From Sphingobacteriaceae bacterium (GTDB taxonomy: Bacteria > Bacteroidota > Bacteroidia > Sphingobacteriales > Sphingobacteriaceae), in assembly GCA_947458875.1 (NCBI GenBank), contig CANGZD010000013.1, positions 1-36,489 of the forward strand: 36,489 nucleotides of DNA. The letters run 5' to 3'. Each line of letters begins with the position of its first letter. The stretch's first letter is position 1. A program made the translations under genes and the position numbers. Shown piece after piece: positions 16,806 to 24,944 of the stretch. The notes beneath the pieces are model-generated. The model was not told where the DNA came from and ran no database searches. It saw only the letters and a program-made list of their open reading frames with translations.

Positions 16806-17806
16806 TACTTAGTCTTTTTCAGTTTCAGGATAGACCAATCAGTATCCACTTTGCGGATGGTATTACTTAAACGGCCTAATCCGGTGATTTCCATTTCAAC
16901 TACATCACCAGGCTGTAGCCACTGCACTTGGTAATTTGGATCGTTCAGCAAACCGGTACCGTTCAATTCGAGGAAACAACCAGTACCCACCGTTCCAGAA
17001 CCGATCACATCGCCCGGCAAAATATCTACACCGTAAGCACATCTCTCAATAATTTCGGCAAAGGTCCAGTCCATATCGCCCATAGAGCCGGTAGAAACCT
17101 CCACTCCATTTACCCAGCATTTCATTTTAAGGTCGTAACTATTACCTACATGACCTGTTTTTGCAGGGATCTTGTAAGCTTCGAGTTCATCTGGCGTAAC
17201 CAACCAAGGTCCAATTACTGTAGAAAAATCTTTTCCTTTAGCTGGACCGAGGTTCAGCAACATTTCTTCCATCTGCAAGGTTCGGGCGCTCATGTCGTTC
17301 ATGATCATGTAGCCTGCAATGTATTCGTCTGCTTCCGCGGCTTTGATGTTTCTTCCCTTTTTACCGATCACTACGGCTGCCTCTAATTCAAAATCCAGTT
17401 TTTCAAAATGATCGGGCATGCATTCAATTTCGCCCGGCCCCTGGATGGCATTGTGATTGGTGAAGTAAAAAATTGGATATTGATCAAACTCCGGGATCAT
17501 GTCTACCTTGCGGTTACGGCGTGCCGCAGCCACGTGTTGGCGAAAAGCATAACCATCTCTGCAGGAGGTAGGATGGGGCACCGGCGCCAAGATTTCAAAA
17601 AATATTTCTTCCTTGGCTTCTCTTTTACCCGTCTTGATCTCTTCATCGACTTTTTTCGCACGGTCCATCAATTCAGTTCCACCCCACAAGAACTCATTCA
17701 TATTATCAGGAATCAGTTTATCGCATGAGTTTAGATTATAAATATGACCATTTACATACAGACCTAAATGTTCTCTGTTTTCGGTTTTATAAGACACTAA
17801 TTTCAT
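16805..17806 (-). CDS. Fumarylacetoacetate hydrolase family protein (probable fumarylacetoacetase)
   Basis: 333-aa hydrolase of the FAH fold. In the tyrosine/homogentisate pathway it would cleave fumarylacetoacetate into fumarate and acetoacetate, the last step. Visible family features are the acidic metal-site residues in LDFELEAAVVIGKKGRNI, the MNDMSARTLQ segment, GPAKGKDFSTVIGPWLVTPDE, and IERCAYGVDILPGDVIGSGTVG near the C-terminus. It is divergent from homogentisate dioxygenase across a 145-bp intergenic region, and shares an operon with the downstream flavin reductase (TAATG overlap). Genomic context makes a fumarylacetoacetase role more likely than another FAH-fold hydrolase activity. 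Confidence 0.9.
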   Translation of the reverse strand: MKLVSYKTENREHLGLYVNGHIYNLNSCDKLIPDNMNEFLWGGTELMDRAKKVDEEIKTGKREAKEEIFFEILAPVPHPTSCRDGYAFRQHVAAARRNRKVDMIPEFDQYPIFYFTNHNAIQGPGEIECMPDHFEKLDFELEAAVVIGKKGRNIKAAEADEYIAGYMIMNDMSARTLQMEEMLLNLGPAKGKDFSTVIGPWLVTPDELEAYKIPAKTGHVGNSYDLKMKCWVNGVEVSTGSMGDMDWTFAEIIERCAYGVDILPGDVIGSGTVGTGCFLELNGTGLLNDPNYQVQWLQPGDVVEMEITGLGRLSNTIRKVDTDWSILKLKKTK

Positions 17807-17939
17807 AGACTACGTATTAATTGGTAGAGGTCAAAACTAAAAAAAATATACCGCATAAAAGCTGCTTCCATTTTTTACCTTTTGATAACCATGCAATGTG
17901 ATGATTTATGTTTAATTTTAACCGGATTTTCTAACCAAT

Positions 17940-17947
17940 TATCTTTA
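17940..17947 (+). promoter_or_regulatory. Candidate -7 box of hmgA (TATCTTTA)
   Basis: TATCTTTA differs from TAnnTTTG at the last base and ends 4 nt before the hmgA ATG. If used, the mRNA would be essentially leaderless. No defined -33 element. Confidence 0.3.
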
Positions 17948-17951
17948 AAAT

Positions 17952-19118
17952 ATGCCTATTTATCATAGTTTAGGACAAATTCCGCAGAAAAGACATACTG
18001 TTTTCCGCAAACCGAATGGAGAGCTATATGCCGAGGAATTAGTTTCTACTGAAGGTTTTTCGAGCCTATATTCTCTGGTTTATCATACCCATCCCCCAAC
18101 CATTGTAAAATCGCTCGGCGAACCCTATTCGGTTGAGCCAAAAATTGCTCGAGAAAAACACTTACGTCATACCAGTTTAATTGGTTTTAACATTCAACCT
18201 GAGGACGATTACCTGAAAAGCCGTAAGCCGGTTCTGGTAAACAGCGATCTGCACATTTCACTGGCAGCGCCTCGTAAATCGATGACTGATTATTTCTATA
18301 AAAACAGTCAGGCCGATGAGGTGATTTTTATTCACGAAGGAAGCGGAACACTGAAAACAGGCTTTGGGAAAATCAAATTTGAATACGGGGATTATTTAGT
18401 GGTTCCGAGAGGCACCATCTACCAAATGGAATTTGATACAGAAAATAACCGTTTATTCATTACGGAGAGTTTTAGTCCGATTCGCACCCCTAAACGTTAC
18501 CGGAATGAATGGGGCCAGTTGATGGAGCATTCTCCTTTTTGTGAACGCGATATCAAACGCCCTGCTGATTTAGAAACATTTGATGAAGAAGGCGATTTTA
18601 AATTACTGATTAAGAAACAAGGCCTGATCTATCCATATACTTACGGAACGCATCCTTTTGATTTTATAGGATGGGATGGTTTCCATTATCCTTGGGCCTT
18701 CTCCATTCATAACTTCGAACCGATTACCGGCCGTGTACACCAACCGCCTCCGGTACATCAAACTTTTGAGGGACATAATTTTGTAATTTGCTCATTTGTT
18801 CCACGTAAATACGATTACCATCCTCAGGCAATCCCTGCGCCGTACAACCATAGTAATGTGGATAGCGATGAGGTGTTATACTATGTTGATGGAGATTTCA
18901 TGAGCCGTAAGAGCGTAGTGAAGGGACAAATTACCCTGCACCCAGGCGGTATTCCACACGGTCCACATCCGGGAACGGTAGAAAAATCGATCGGAAAAGA
19001 AAAAACAGAAGAGCTGGCAGTGATGATCGATCCTTTTAAACCGCTGATGCTCACTGAAGATGCGATTAAGATTGAGGATGAAAGCTACCACAAAAGCTGG
19101 CAGCACAATATTGAATAG
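17952..19118 (+). CDS. hmgA: Homogentisate 1,2-dioxygenase
   Basis: Non-haem iron dioxygenase that opens the homogentisate ring to maleylacetoacetate. At 388 aa it is slightly shorter than the ~430-aa proteobacterial and animal enzymes. The catalytic region is present: NHSNVDSDEVLYYV carries a His-x5-Glu pair of iron ligands, and the late HPGGIPHGPHPG segment supplies the remaining His. The cupin core with YGDYLVVPRGTIYQ is upstream. It is divergent from the fumarylacetoacetase-family gene and is followed, after a small inserted gene, by hppD, so pathway steps are contiguous. The order of reactions is PhhA, an aminotransferase not seen here, HppD, HmgA, an isomerase not seen here, then FAH. 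Confidence 0.93.
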   Translation: MPIYHSLGQIPQKRHTVFRKPNGELYAEELVSTEGFSSLYSLVYHTHPPTIVKSLGEPYSVEPKIAREKHLRHTSLIGFNIQPEDDYLKSRKPVLVNSDLHISLAAPRKSMTDYFYKNSQADEVIFIHEGSGTLKTGFGKIKFEYGDYLVVPRGTIYQMEFDTENNRLFITESFSPIRTPKRYRNEWGQLMEHSPFCERDIKRPADLETFDEEGDFKLLIKKQGLIYPYTYGTHPFDFIGWDGFHYPWAFSIHNFEPITGRVHQPPPVHQTFEGHNFVICSFVPRKYDYHPQAIPAPYNHSNVDSDEVLYYVDGDFMSRKSVVKGQITLHPGGIPHGPHPGTVEKSIGKEKTEELAVMIDPFKPLMLTEDAIKIEDESYHKSWQHNIE

Positions 19119-19131
19119 CATTTCGAGTTAA

Positions 19132-19160
19132 GTATTATTTATTAATGTTTTAAATAATAC
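19132..19160. repeat. AT-rich hairpin between hmgA and the four-helix-bundle gene
   Basis: GTATTATTTA (19132-19141) and TAAATAATAC (19151-19160) form a perfect 10-bp inverted repeat with a 9-nt loop, followed by CTTTT. It could attenuate transcription out of hmgA, but it is a weak AU-only stem, so a structural or insertion-border role is also possible. Confidence 0.4.
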
Positions 19161-19168
19161 CTTTTGAA

Positions 19169-19558
19169 TTGGCTACATATAATAATTATGAAGAATTAGA
19201 TATTTGGAAAGATGCCATAGATCTGGCAGAGGAAATCTACAGATTTACTTTTGACGGAGAATTAGCTAAAGATTGGGGAATGAAAGATCAGATTCGGCGA
19301 TCGGTAGCCTCTATTTCAAATAATATTGCAGAAGGATTCGAATACAATAACAACCGGGATTTTATAAAATTTTTAAGGTATGCTAAAGGCTCTAATGGTG
19401 AATTCAGAAACCAACTAATTATACTCCACAGGGTGAGTTTGATCGAAGAAAAGCCTTTCCACAATATGTACAATAAAAGTCTTGAGCTGGGTAAAAGAAT
19501 TGGAAAACTAATATCCTATCTAAGACAGTATGAAAACAAGAAAATAACTCGTAATTAA
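19169..19558 (+). CDS. Four-helix-bundle protein (23S rRNA intervening-sequence protein family)
   Basis: 129-aa small helical protein of the IVP / S23 family (TIGR02436 type). Recognisable segments are ELDIWKDAIDLAEEIYRFT, WGMKDQIRRSVASISNNIAEGFEY, FIKFLRYAKGSNGEFRNQLI and the C-terminal LISYLRQYE. Members were first found inside 23S rRNA intervening sequences and are related to the Avd accessory proteins of diversity-generating retroelements; most stand-alone copies have no known function. The start must be the TTG at 19169, since no ATG or GTG lies in frame before the conserved region. It sits as an apparent insertion between hmgA and hppD, flanked by 10-bp inverted repeats. No rRNA or reverse transcriptase gene is nearby. 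Confidence 0.85.
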   Translation: MATYNNYEELDIWKDAIDLAEEIYRFTFDGELAKDWGMKDQIRRSVASISNNIAEGFEYNNNRDFIKFLRYAKGSNGEFRNQLIILHRVSLIEEKPFHNMYNKSLELGKRIGKLISYLRQYENKKITRN

Positions 19559-19583
19559 AAACTCGAAATAATTGAACAATAGT

Positions 19584-20678
19584 ATGCAAACAGATTTTCT
19601 ACCCTTAAACGGCACTGATTATGTAGAGATTTATGTGGGGAACGCCAAGCAAGCGGCGCACTACTATAAAACAGCTTTTGGCTTTCAAAGCCTGGCTTAT
19701 GCAGGACCAGAAACAGGCGTAAAAGACCGGTCTTCTTATGTGTTAGTACAAAATAAAATGCGTTTGGTACTCACTACCGCTCTACAACCTGAGCATCCCA
19801 TTTCGGAACATGTTAAAAAACATGGAGATGGTGTGAAAGTTTTGGCGCTCTGGGTAGATGATGCTTACAAAGCCTTCGAAGAAACTACCAAAAGAGGAGC
19901 AAAACCTTATTTAGAACCAGAAACACTCAAAGATGAATTTGGTGAAATTCGCCGCAGCGGTATTTACACTTATGGCGAAACAGTCCACTTGTTCATTGAG
20001 CGTAAAAATTATACCGGCCCTTTCATGCCGGGCTATCAAAAATGGGAAAGTCACTACAATCCCGAGCCAACCGGATTACTTTACGTAGACCATTGCGTAG
20101 GAAATGTGGGCTGGAATCAAATGAACAAATGGGTGAAGTTTTATGAAGATGTGATGGGTTTTAAAAACATCCTCACTTTTGACGATAAGCAGATCTCTAC
20201 TGAATACTCTGCCTTAATGAGTAAGGTAATGAGTAATGGGAACGGCTATGTAAAATTCCCGATCAACGAACCCGCAGAAGGCAAAAAGAAGTCGCAAGTT
20301 GAAGAATACCTTGATTTTTATCAAGATGAAGGTGTACAACACGTAGCAATTGCCACAAATAACATCGTTGAAACCGTAACAGCACTAAGCAAGCGAGGTG
20401 TAGAATTTTTAAAAGTACCTGGCACTTATTACGATGATCTACTCAACCGGGTTGGTCAAATTGATGAAGATATTGAACCACTCAAGAATTTAGGCATCTT
20501 GGTTGACCGGGATGATGAAGGTTATTTACTGCAAATTTTTACCAAACCTGTTGAAGATCGCCCAACACTTTTTTATGAAATTATTCAAAGAAAAGGTGCC
20601 AAATCTTTCGGTGCAGGCAATTTTAAAGCCCTATTCGAAGCCTTAGAAAGAGAACAGGCCGCCCGTGGAAACTTATAA
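19584..20678 (+). CDS. hppD: 4-hydroxyphenylpyruvate dioxygenase
   Basis: Iron-dependent dioxygenase converting 4-hydroxyphenylpyruvate to homogentisate, 364 aa. It consists of two vicinal-oxygen-chelate halves. The iron ligands are recognisable in the C-terminal half: His in YVDHCVGNVGWNQMNKW, His in GVQHVAIAT, and Glu in RPTLFYEIIQRKG. The frame is open to a TTG at 19572, but ATG 19584 gives the normal N-terminus (MQTDFLPLNGTDYVEIYVGN). It supplies the substrate for HmgA (17952-19118). A strong terminator follows 16 bp after the stop, closing the catabolic cluster. Confidence 0.94.
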   Translation: MQTDFLPLNGTDYVEIYVGNAKQAAHYYKTAFGFQSLAYAGPETGVKDRSSYVLVQNKMRLVLTTALQPEHPISEHVKKHGDGVKVLALWVDDAYKAFEETTKRGAKPYLEPETLKDEFGEIRRSGIYTYGETVHLFIERKNYTGPFMPGYQKWESHYNPEPTGLLYVDHCVGNVGWNQMNKWVKFYEDVMGFKNILTFDDKQISTEYSALMSKVMSNGNGYVKFPINEPAEGKKKSQVEEYLDFYQDEGVQHVAIATNNIVETVTALSKRGVEFLKVPGTYYDDLLNRVGQIDEDIEPLKNLGILVDRDDEGYLLQIFTKPVEDRPTLFYEIIQRKGAKSFGAGNFKALFEALEREQAARGNL

Positions 20679-20694
20679 TTGAGCACTTGAACAT

Positions 20695-20727
20695 AAAAAA
20701 AGCCGTTATTTTTAACGGCTTTTTTTA
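20695..20727 (+). terminator. Rho-independent terminator after hppD
   Basis: AAAAAAGCCGTTA and TAACGGCTTTTTT pair around a 4-nt loop (core stem 20701-20708 with 20713-20720), followed by a T-tract. It is symmetrical in sequence but lies directly after the plus-strand hppD gene. Confidence 0.92.
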
Positions 20728-20730
20728 TTA

Positions 20731-20761
20731 TTGTTAAGCTTGTAGAGAAAAAATATATTTG
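20731..20761 (+). promoter_or_regulatory. Promoter of purN (TTG, 20-nt spacer, TATATTTG)
   Basis: TTG at 20731-20733 and TATATTTG at 20754-20761 are separated by 20 nt, a close match to the Bacteroidota -33/-7 promoter. It lies right after the hppD terminator and about 27 nt before the purN start. Confidence 0.65.
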
Positions 20762-20788
20762 CAAGCGCAAGATTGACACGAGCATTAC

Positions 20789-21373
20789 TTGAAAAAACGA
20801 ATTGCCATATTTGCTTCCGGTTCCGGATCTAATGCCCAAAAAATCATGGAGCATTTTAAAAAGCACCCCGAAGCGGAGGTTGCCTTGATCTTAACAAACA
20901 ATCCGGATGCTTATGTACTGCAAAGAGCTGATAATTTTGAAGTACCCACTCACATCTTCGACAAGCAAGAGTTCTATCAGACTGAAGAGATCATCGATCT
21001 TTTAAAGAATTTAAAAATAGATTTGATTGTATTGGCTGGATTTCTTTGGCTGATGCCACAAAATTTATTGGCAGCTTTCCCTAAAAAAATTGTAAACATC
21101 CATCCTGCACTTTTGCCAAAGTATGGAGGCAAAGGCATGTATGGCGATCGCATTCATCAACAAGTTTTAGCAAATGCTGAAGAAGAATCTGGCATTACCA
21201 TTCATTATGTAAATGAGGATTTTGATGCTGGTGAAATCATTTATCAGGCAAGGTTCAAAATTGAAAATGGTGATGATTTAGAGATGATCAAATTCAAAGG
21301 TCAGCAGCTCGAACACCAATATTATCCCAAAGTGGTAGAGCAAGTTTTGAAAAAAATTAAAACCGCAAAATAG
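20789..21373 (+). CDS. purN: Phosphoribosylglycinamide formyltransferase
   Basis: Folate-dependent GAR transformylase (purine synthesis step 3), 194 aa. It begins with the phosphate-binding loop IAIFASGSGSNAQ and carries the family block NIHPALLPKYGGKGMYG, with the active-site His in HYVNEDFDAGEII and its Asp. The start is a TTG: KKRIAIFASGS follows directly and no ATG precedes the conserved N-terminus in frame. Its own promoter is at 20731-20761. It is followed by purH after a 65-bp gap, so two purine-pathway formyltransferase genes are linked here. Confidence 0.94.
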   Translation: MKKRIAIFASGSGSNAQKIMEHFKKHPEAEVALILTNNPDAYVLQRADNFEVPTHIFDKQEFYQTEEIIDLLKNLKIDLIVLAGFLWLMPQNLLAAFPKKIVNIHPALLPKYGGKGMYGDRIHQQVLANAEEESGITIHYVNEDFDAGEIIYQARFKIENGDDLEMIKFKGQQLEHQYYPKVVEQVLKKIKTAK

Positions 21374-21438
21374 ATCCACTCAGCGCTTCCAAAGCTCCCT
21401 CCAAAAAACTATCTTAGCTGCTCCAAATAATTATTTTA

Positions 21439-22965
21439 ATGAGCCAATCGGTTAAGATCAAAAATGCCTTAATATCAGTCTATTACAAAGATAATTTAGC
21501 GCCTCTCGTTCGCTTATTGAATGAACAGGGGGTTCAATTTTACTCTACTGGCGGCACCGAGCAATTCATCAAGGATTTAGGATTTCCAGTACAAGCCGTG
21601 GAGGACCTGACAGGTTATCCATCCATTTTAGGTGGAAGGGTAAAAACGCTCCATCCAAAAGTGTTTGGCGGTATCCTGGCTCGTCGCGAATTGGACCAAG
21701 ATCAGGAGCAGTTAAAAGAATACGAAATTCCAGAATTTGACCTGGTAATTGTAGACCTTTATCCATTTCAGGAAACTTTAAAATCGGGAGCTGCTGAAGC
21801 CGAGATCATTGAGAAAATTGATATTGGCGGGATTTCACTCATCAGGGCTGCAGCCAAAAACTACAAGGATGTGGTAATCATTGCATCCAAAGATGATTAC
21901 CAATTGCTGCTGGACATACTTAGAGAAAATAACGGAGCCACCGAGCTCAATCACCGTAAATCATTTGCTCAAAAGGCTTTTCATATTTCTTCGGATTACG
22001 ACACCGCCATCTTCCATTATTTCAACCAGCAAGAACCCCTGCCGGTATTAAAACTGAGCGAAAGTCAATCTCAAACACTGCGTTATGGAGAAAATCCGCA
22101 TCAAAAGGGTGTATTTTATGGTGATTTAAACGCTCTTTTCGATCAATTGAACGGCAAAGAGCTTTCATACAATAACCTGGTGGATGTGGATGCTGCGGTG
22201 GCACTCATTGATGAATTTGATACGCCCACTTTTGCCATCTTGAAACATACCAATGCCTGTGGTGTAGCGAGTAGAAATAATTTGAAAGAAGCCTGGACAG
22301 CAGCACTGGCCTGCGATCCGATTTCTGCCTTCGGTGGAGTAATTATTTGCAATGGGAAAATTGATACTGTCACCGCCAAAGAAATCAATCAGTTGTTTTT
22401 TGAGGTATTAATTGCTCCAGCATATGAGCAGGAGGCCATCGAAATACTCCAAGAGAAGAAAAACAGGATCATTTTAAGAAGAAAGCCCTTGGAATTGCCT
22501 GCTAAACAGTTTAAAACTTTGTTAAACGGTATAATTGAACAGGACAAAGACCTTCAGATAGAGGGCCCTGAAAACATGAATACCGTTACGGTATCTAAAC
22601 CAAGTGCCCAAGAGATCGCTGACATGTATTTTGCCAACAAACTGGTGAAGCACACCAAATCGAATACCATCATTTTGGCCAAAAATCAAACCTTGCTGGC
22701 CAGCGGTGTGGGTCAAACTTCGAGGGTGGATGCGCTGAGACAGGCTATTTTAAAAGCCCAGACCTTTGGTTTCGAACTAAAAGGAGCAGTAATGGCTTCC
22801 GATGCATTTTTTCCTTTCCCTGATTGCGTGGAGATTGCAGCTGAGGCGGGCATTTCTGCTGTTTTACAGCCGGGGGGATCAATCAAAGATCAAGATTCCA
22901 TAAGCATGGCCAATCAAAAAAATATCAGCATGGTGACCACCGGAGTGCGACATTTTAAACATTAA
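21439..22965 (+). CDS. purH: Bifunctional AICAR formyltransferase / IMP cyclohydrolase
   Basis: Catalyses the last two steps of IMP synthesis. The 508-aa length is normal. The N-terminal MGS-like IMP cyclohydrolase domain (to about residue 190) has YSTGGTEQFIKDLG, GGRVKTLHPKVFGGIL and KNYKDVVIIA. The C-terminal AICAR transformylase domain has LRYGENPHQKG, the catalytic Lys-His in AILKHTNACGVA, and the end FPFPDCVEIAAEAGISAVLQPGGSIKDQD spans the substrate site. It is in the same orientation as purN upstream and mreB 47 bp downstream. A weak -7-like TATCTTAG lies just before it. Confidence 0.97.
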   Translation: MSQSVKIKNALISVYYKDNLAPLVRLLNEQGVQFYSTGGTEQFIKDLGFPVQAVEDLTGYPSILGGRVKTLHPKVFGGILARRELDQDQEQLKEYEIPEFDLVIVDLYPFQETLKSGAAEAEIIEKIDIGGISLIRAAAKNYKDVVIIASKDDYQLLLDILRENNGATELNHRKSFAQKAFHISSDYDTAIFHYFNQQEPLPVLKLSESQSQTLRYGENPHQKGVFYGDLNALFDQLNGKELSYNNLVDVDAAVALIDEFDTPTFAILKHTNACGVASRNNLKEAWTAALACDPISAFGGVIICNGKIDTVTAKEINQLFFEVLIAPAYEQEAIEILQEKKNRIILRRKPLELPAKQFKTLLNGIIEQDKDLQIEGPENMNTVTVSKPSAQEIADMYFANKLVKHTKSNTIILAKNQTLLASGVGQTSRVDALRQAILKAQTFGFELKGAVMASDAFFPFPDCVEIAAEAGISAVLQPGGSIKDQDSISMANQKNISMVTTGVRHFKH

Positions 22966-23012
22966 GAAAATCGAAAAAAAACATAACTTTACGAGATATT
23001 TAAATTTACAGA

Positions 23013-24035
23013 ATGGGATTATTTAACTGGTTTACTCAAGAAATTGCCATCGACCTGGGTACAGCAAACACGCTGATCATCCACAATGACAAAGTAGTAG
23101 TCGATGAACCTTCAATTGTTGCTTTTGAACGTCAATCGAACAAACTAATTGCCATTGGAAAGCAAGCCATGCAAATGGAGGGTAAAACCCACGAAAATAT
23201 CCAGACTGTACGTCCGCTTAAAGACGGCGTAATTGCAGATTTTAATGCTGCTGAACACATGATTCGCGGCATGATCAAAATGTTGAATAACGGCAAAGGC
23301 TGGTTTTTCCCTTCACTTAGAATGGTGATCTGTATTCCTTCAGGTATCACCGAAGTGGAAAAAAGAGCGGTTCGAGATTCTGCCGAAATAGCCGGAGCAA
23401 AAGAGGTCTACCTCATACACGAGCCGATGGCTGCTGCCGTTGGGATTGGTATTGATGTGGAAGAACCTATGGGCAACATGATCATCGATATTGGTGGCGG
23501 AACGACTGAAATTGCGGTGATTGCCCTATCAGGTATTGTTTGCGACCAATCTATTCGTGTAGCAGGGGACAATTTCGATAGTGACATTGTACAATACATC
23601 CGTCGTCAGCACAACATCATGATTGGTGACAGGACAGCAGAAAAAATTAAAATTGAAGTGGGTTCTGCCCTTCCCGAATTACAAGATCCACCACCAGATC
23701 TGGCGGTTCAAGGTCGTGATTTGATGACCGGAGTACCGATGCAAATCACCGTTTCATACACTGAAATTGCACATTGTCTCGATAAATCAATTTCTAAAAT
23801 TGAAGAAGCGATTCTAAAGGCTTTGGAGATCACTCCACCAGAATTATCAGCCGATATTTACCAGACTGGTATTTATTTAACCGGAGGCGGTGCGCTTTTG
23901 CGTGGACTCGATAAGCGTATTTCTTCTAAAACCAAGTTACCTGTGCATGTGGCCGAAGACCCACTGCGTGCCGTGGTACGTGGTACGGGTATCGCTTTAA
24001 AGAACATTGAAAATTTCAAATTCTTAATGCAATAA
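23013..24035 (+). CDS. mreB: Rod shape-determining protein MreB
   Basis: Bacterial actin homologue that organises the elongation machinery along the inner membrane. It is 340 aa with the actin-fold ATP-binding motifs: phosphate 1 AIDLGTANTLI, phosphate 2 NMIIDIGGGTTEIAVIAL, and adenosine motif GIYLTGGGALLRGLDKRI. A short amphipathic N-terminus MGLFNWFTQE fits membrane attachment. It is first in the mreB-mreC-mreD-mrdA-rodA operon. A hairpin-capable segment separates mreB from mreC, which could let MreB be made in excess. Confidence 0.97.
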   Translation: MGLFNWFTQEIAIDLGTANTLIIHNDKVVVDEPSIVAFERQSNKLIAIGKQAMQMEGKTHENIQTVRPLKDGVIADFNAAEHMIRGMIKMLNNGKGWFFPSLRMVICIPSGITEVEKRAVRDSAEIAGAKEVYLIHEPMAAAVGIGIDVEEPMGNMIIDIGGGTTEIAVIALSGIVCDQSIRVAGDNFDSDIVQYIRRQHNIMIGDRTAEKIKIEVGSALPELQDPPPDLAVQGRDLMTGVPMQITVSYTEIAHCLDKSISKIEEAILKALEITPPELSADIYQTGIYLTGGGALLRGLDKRISSKTKLPVHVAEDPLRAVVRGTGIALKNIENFKFLMQ

Positions 24036-24048
24036 ATAGTTCGCTTTA

Positions 24049-24084
24049 TCAGTCATCAGTAGGTAATCCCCGGCTCATGACTGA
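24049..24084. repeat. Inverted repeat between mreB and mreC
   Basis: TCAGTCAT (24049-24056) pairs with ATGACTGA (24077-24084); an alternative register pairs TCATCAG (24053-24059) with CTGATGA (24081-24087). The loop is about 20 nt. It lies inside the operon in the 72-bp mreB-mreC gap and has no T-tract, so RNA processing or stability control is more likely than termination. Confidence 0.35.
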
Positions 24085-24107
24085 TGAACAGAACTCCAAA
24101 CTGAATC

Positions 24108-24944
24108 ATGCGGAACCTTTGGATATTCATCAGTAAGTACAACGCAATTATTCTGTTTTTTGTCTTCTTTTTCATCTCCTTAGGTATACTCATCAACAAT
24201 AATTCTTACCAAAGAGCGAGCAGCTGGAATTCTTCCAATGAGTTAATTGCCAAACAATATCAAAGAATTAACGAGTTTAAGAATTACCTGCGCTTAAGGG
24301 AAATCAATGACAGCCTGGCGGCAGAAAATTCGCGTCTGCACAATTTGCTTCCTCAAATAGATTCTGTAAGTATCGGTAATCAAGCTAAAAAAATCACTGA
24401 TACGGTTTATCGTCAGCAGTATCGCTACTTGACTGCGAAAGTGATCAATAACTCCATCAACCAAAAAAATAACTACCTCACGATTAACAAGGGATCCAAT
24501 GATGGCATTAAACAAGGTATGGGCGTAATTGGACCCAATGGCGTGGTTGGGATTGTACTAAACGTTTCGCCCAAATACGCCACCATCCAGTCTCTCTTAC
24601 ATAACGATACCCGAATCAGTGCAAGTTTAAATACTACCAAAGCTTTCGGATCGCTGGTTTGGGGTAACGGAAATTTCGACTCTCAATTCGCAATTCTCCA
24701 GGATGTGCCTAACCACATCAAGGTGAAAAAAGGTGAAAAAGTAATTACTTCAGGTTATTCATTATTTCCGGCGGGTATTAACATTGGCAGAGTGGTAGAA
24801 ACCGATTTAAAGGGTGGCAATAACTTCCTCAACATCAAGGTGATCTTATCTACCAATTTCGCTTCCTTGAGTTATGTTTATGTAATTACCGATGGAGGCG
24901 CAAGAGAAAAAGAGCAACTGGAATCTCTAAACAAGAAAGAGTAA
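24108..24944 (+). CDS. mreC: Rod shape-determining protein MreC
   Basis: 278-aa bitopic inner-membrane protein linking cytoplasmic MreB to the periplasmic transpeptidase. One N-terminal transmembrane helix (YNAIILFFVFFFISLGILI) is followed by a coiled coil (residues about 40-85, NEFKNYLRLREINDSLAAEN) and a beta-rich MreC domain with NYLTINKGSNDGIKQGMGVI, GPNGVVGIV and KKGEKVITSGYSLFPAGI, all typical of the family. The stop overlaps the mreD start (shared ATG/TAA at 24944), indicating translational coupling. Confidence 0.93.
   Translation: MRNLWIFISKYNAIILFFVFFFISLGILINNNSYQRASSWNSSNELIAKQYQRINEFKNYLRLREINDSLAAENSRLHNLLPQIDSVSIGNQAKKITDTVYRQQYRYLTAKVINNSINQKNNYLTINKGSNDGIKQGMGVIGPNGVVGIVLNVSPKYATIQSLLHNDTRISASLNTTKAFGSLVWGNGNFDSQFAILQDVPNHIKVKKGEKVITSGYSLFPAGINIGRVVETDLKGGNNFLNIKVILSTNFASLSYVYVITDGGAREKEQLESLNKKE

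Larger units (their letters stand above)
19120..19569. repeat. 10-bp inverted repeats flanking the four-helix-bundle gene
   Basis: ATTTCGAGTT at 19120-19129, just after hmgA, is the exact reverse complement of AACTCGAAAT at 19560-19569, just after the small gene. The pair brackets the gene inserted between hmgA and hppD. There is no transposase and no target-site duplication I can identify, so a mobile-element origin is only a suggestion; a 10-bp match could be chance. Confidence 0.3.
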
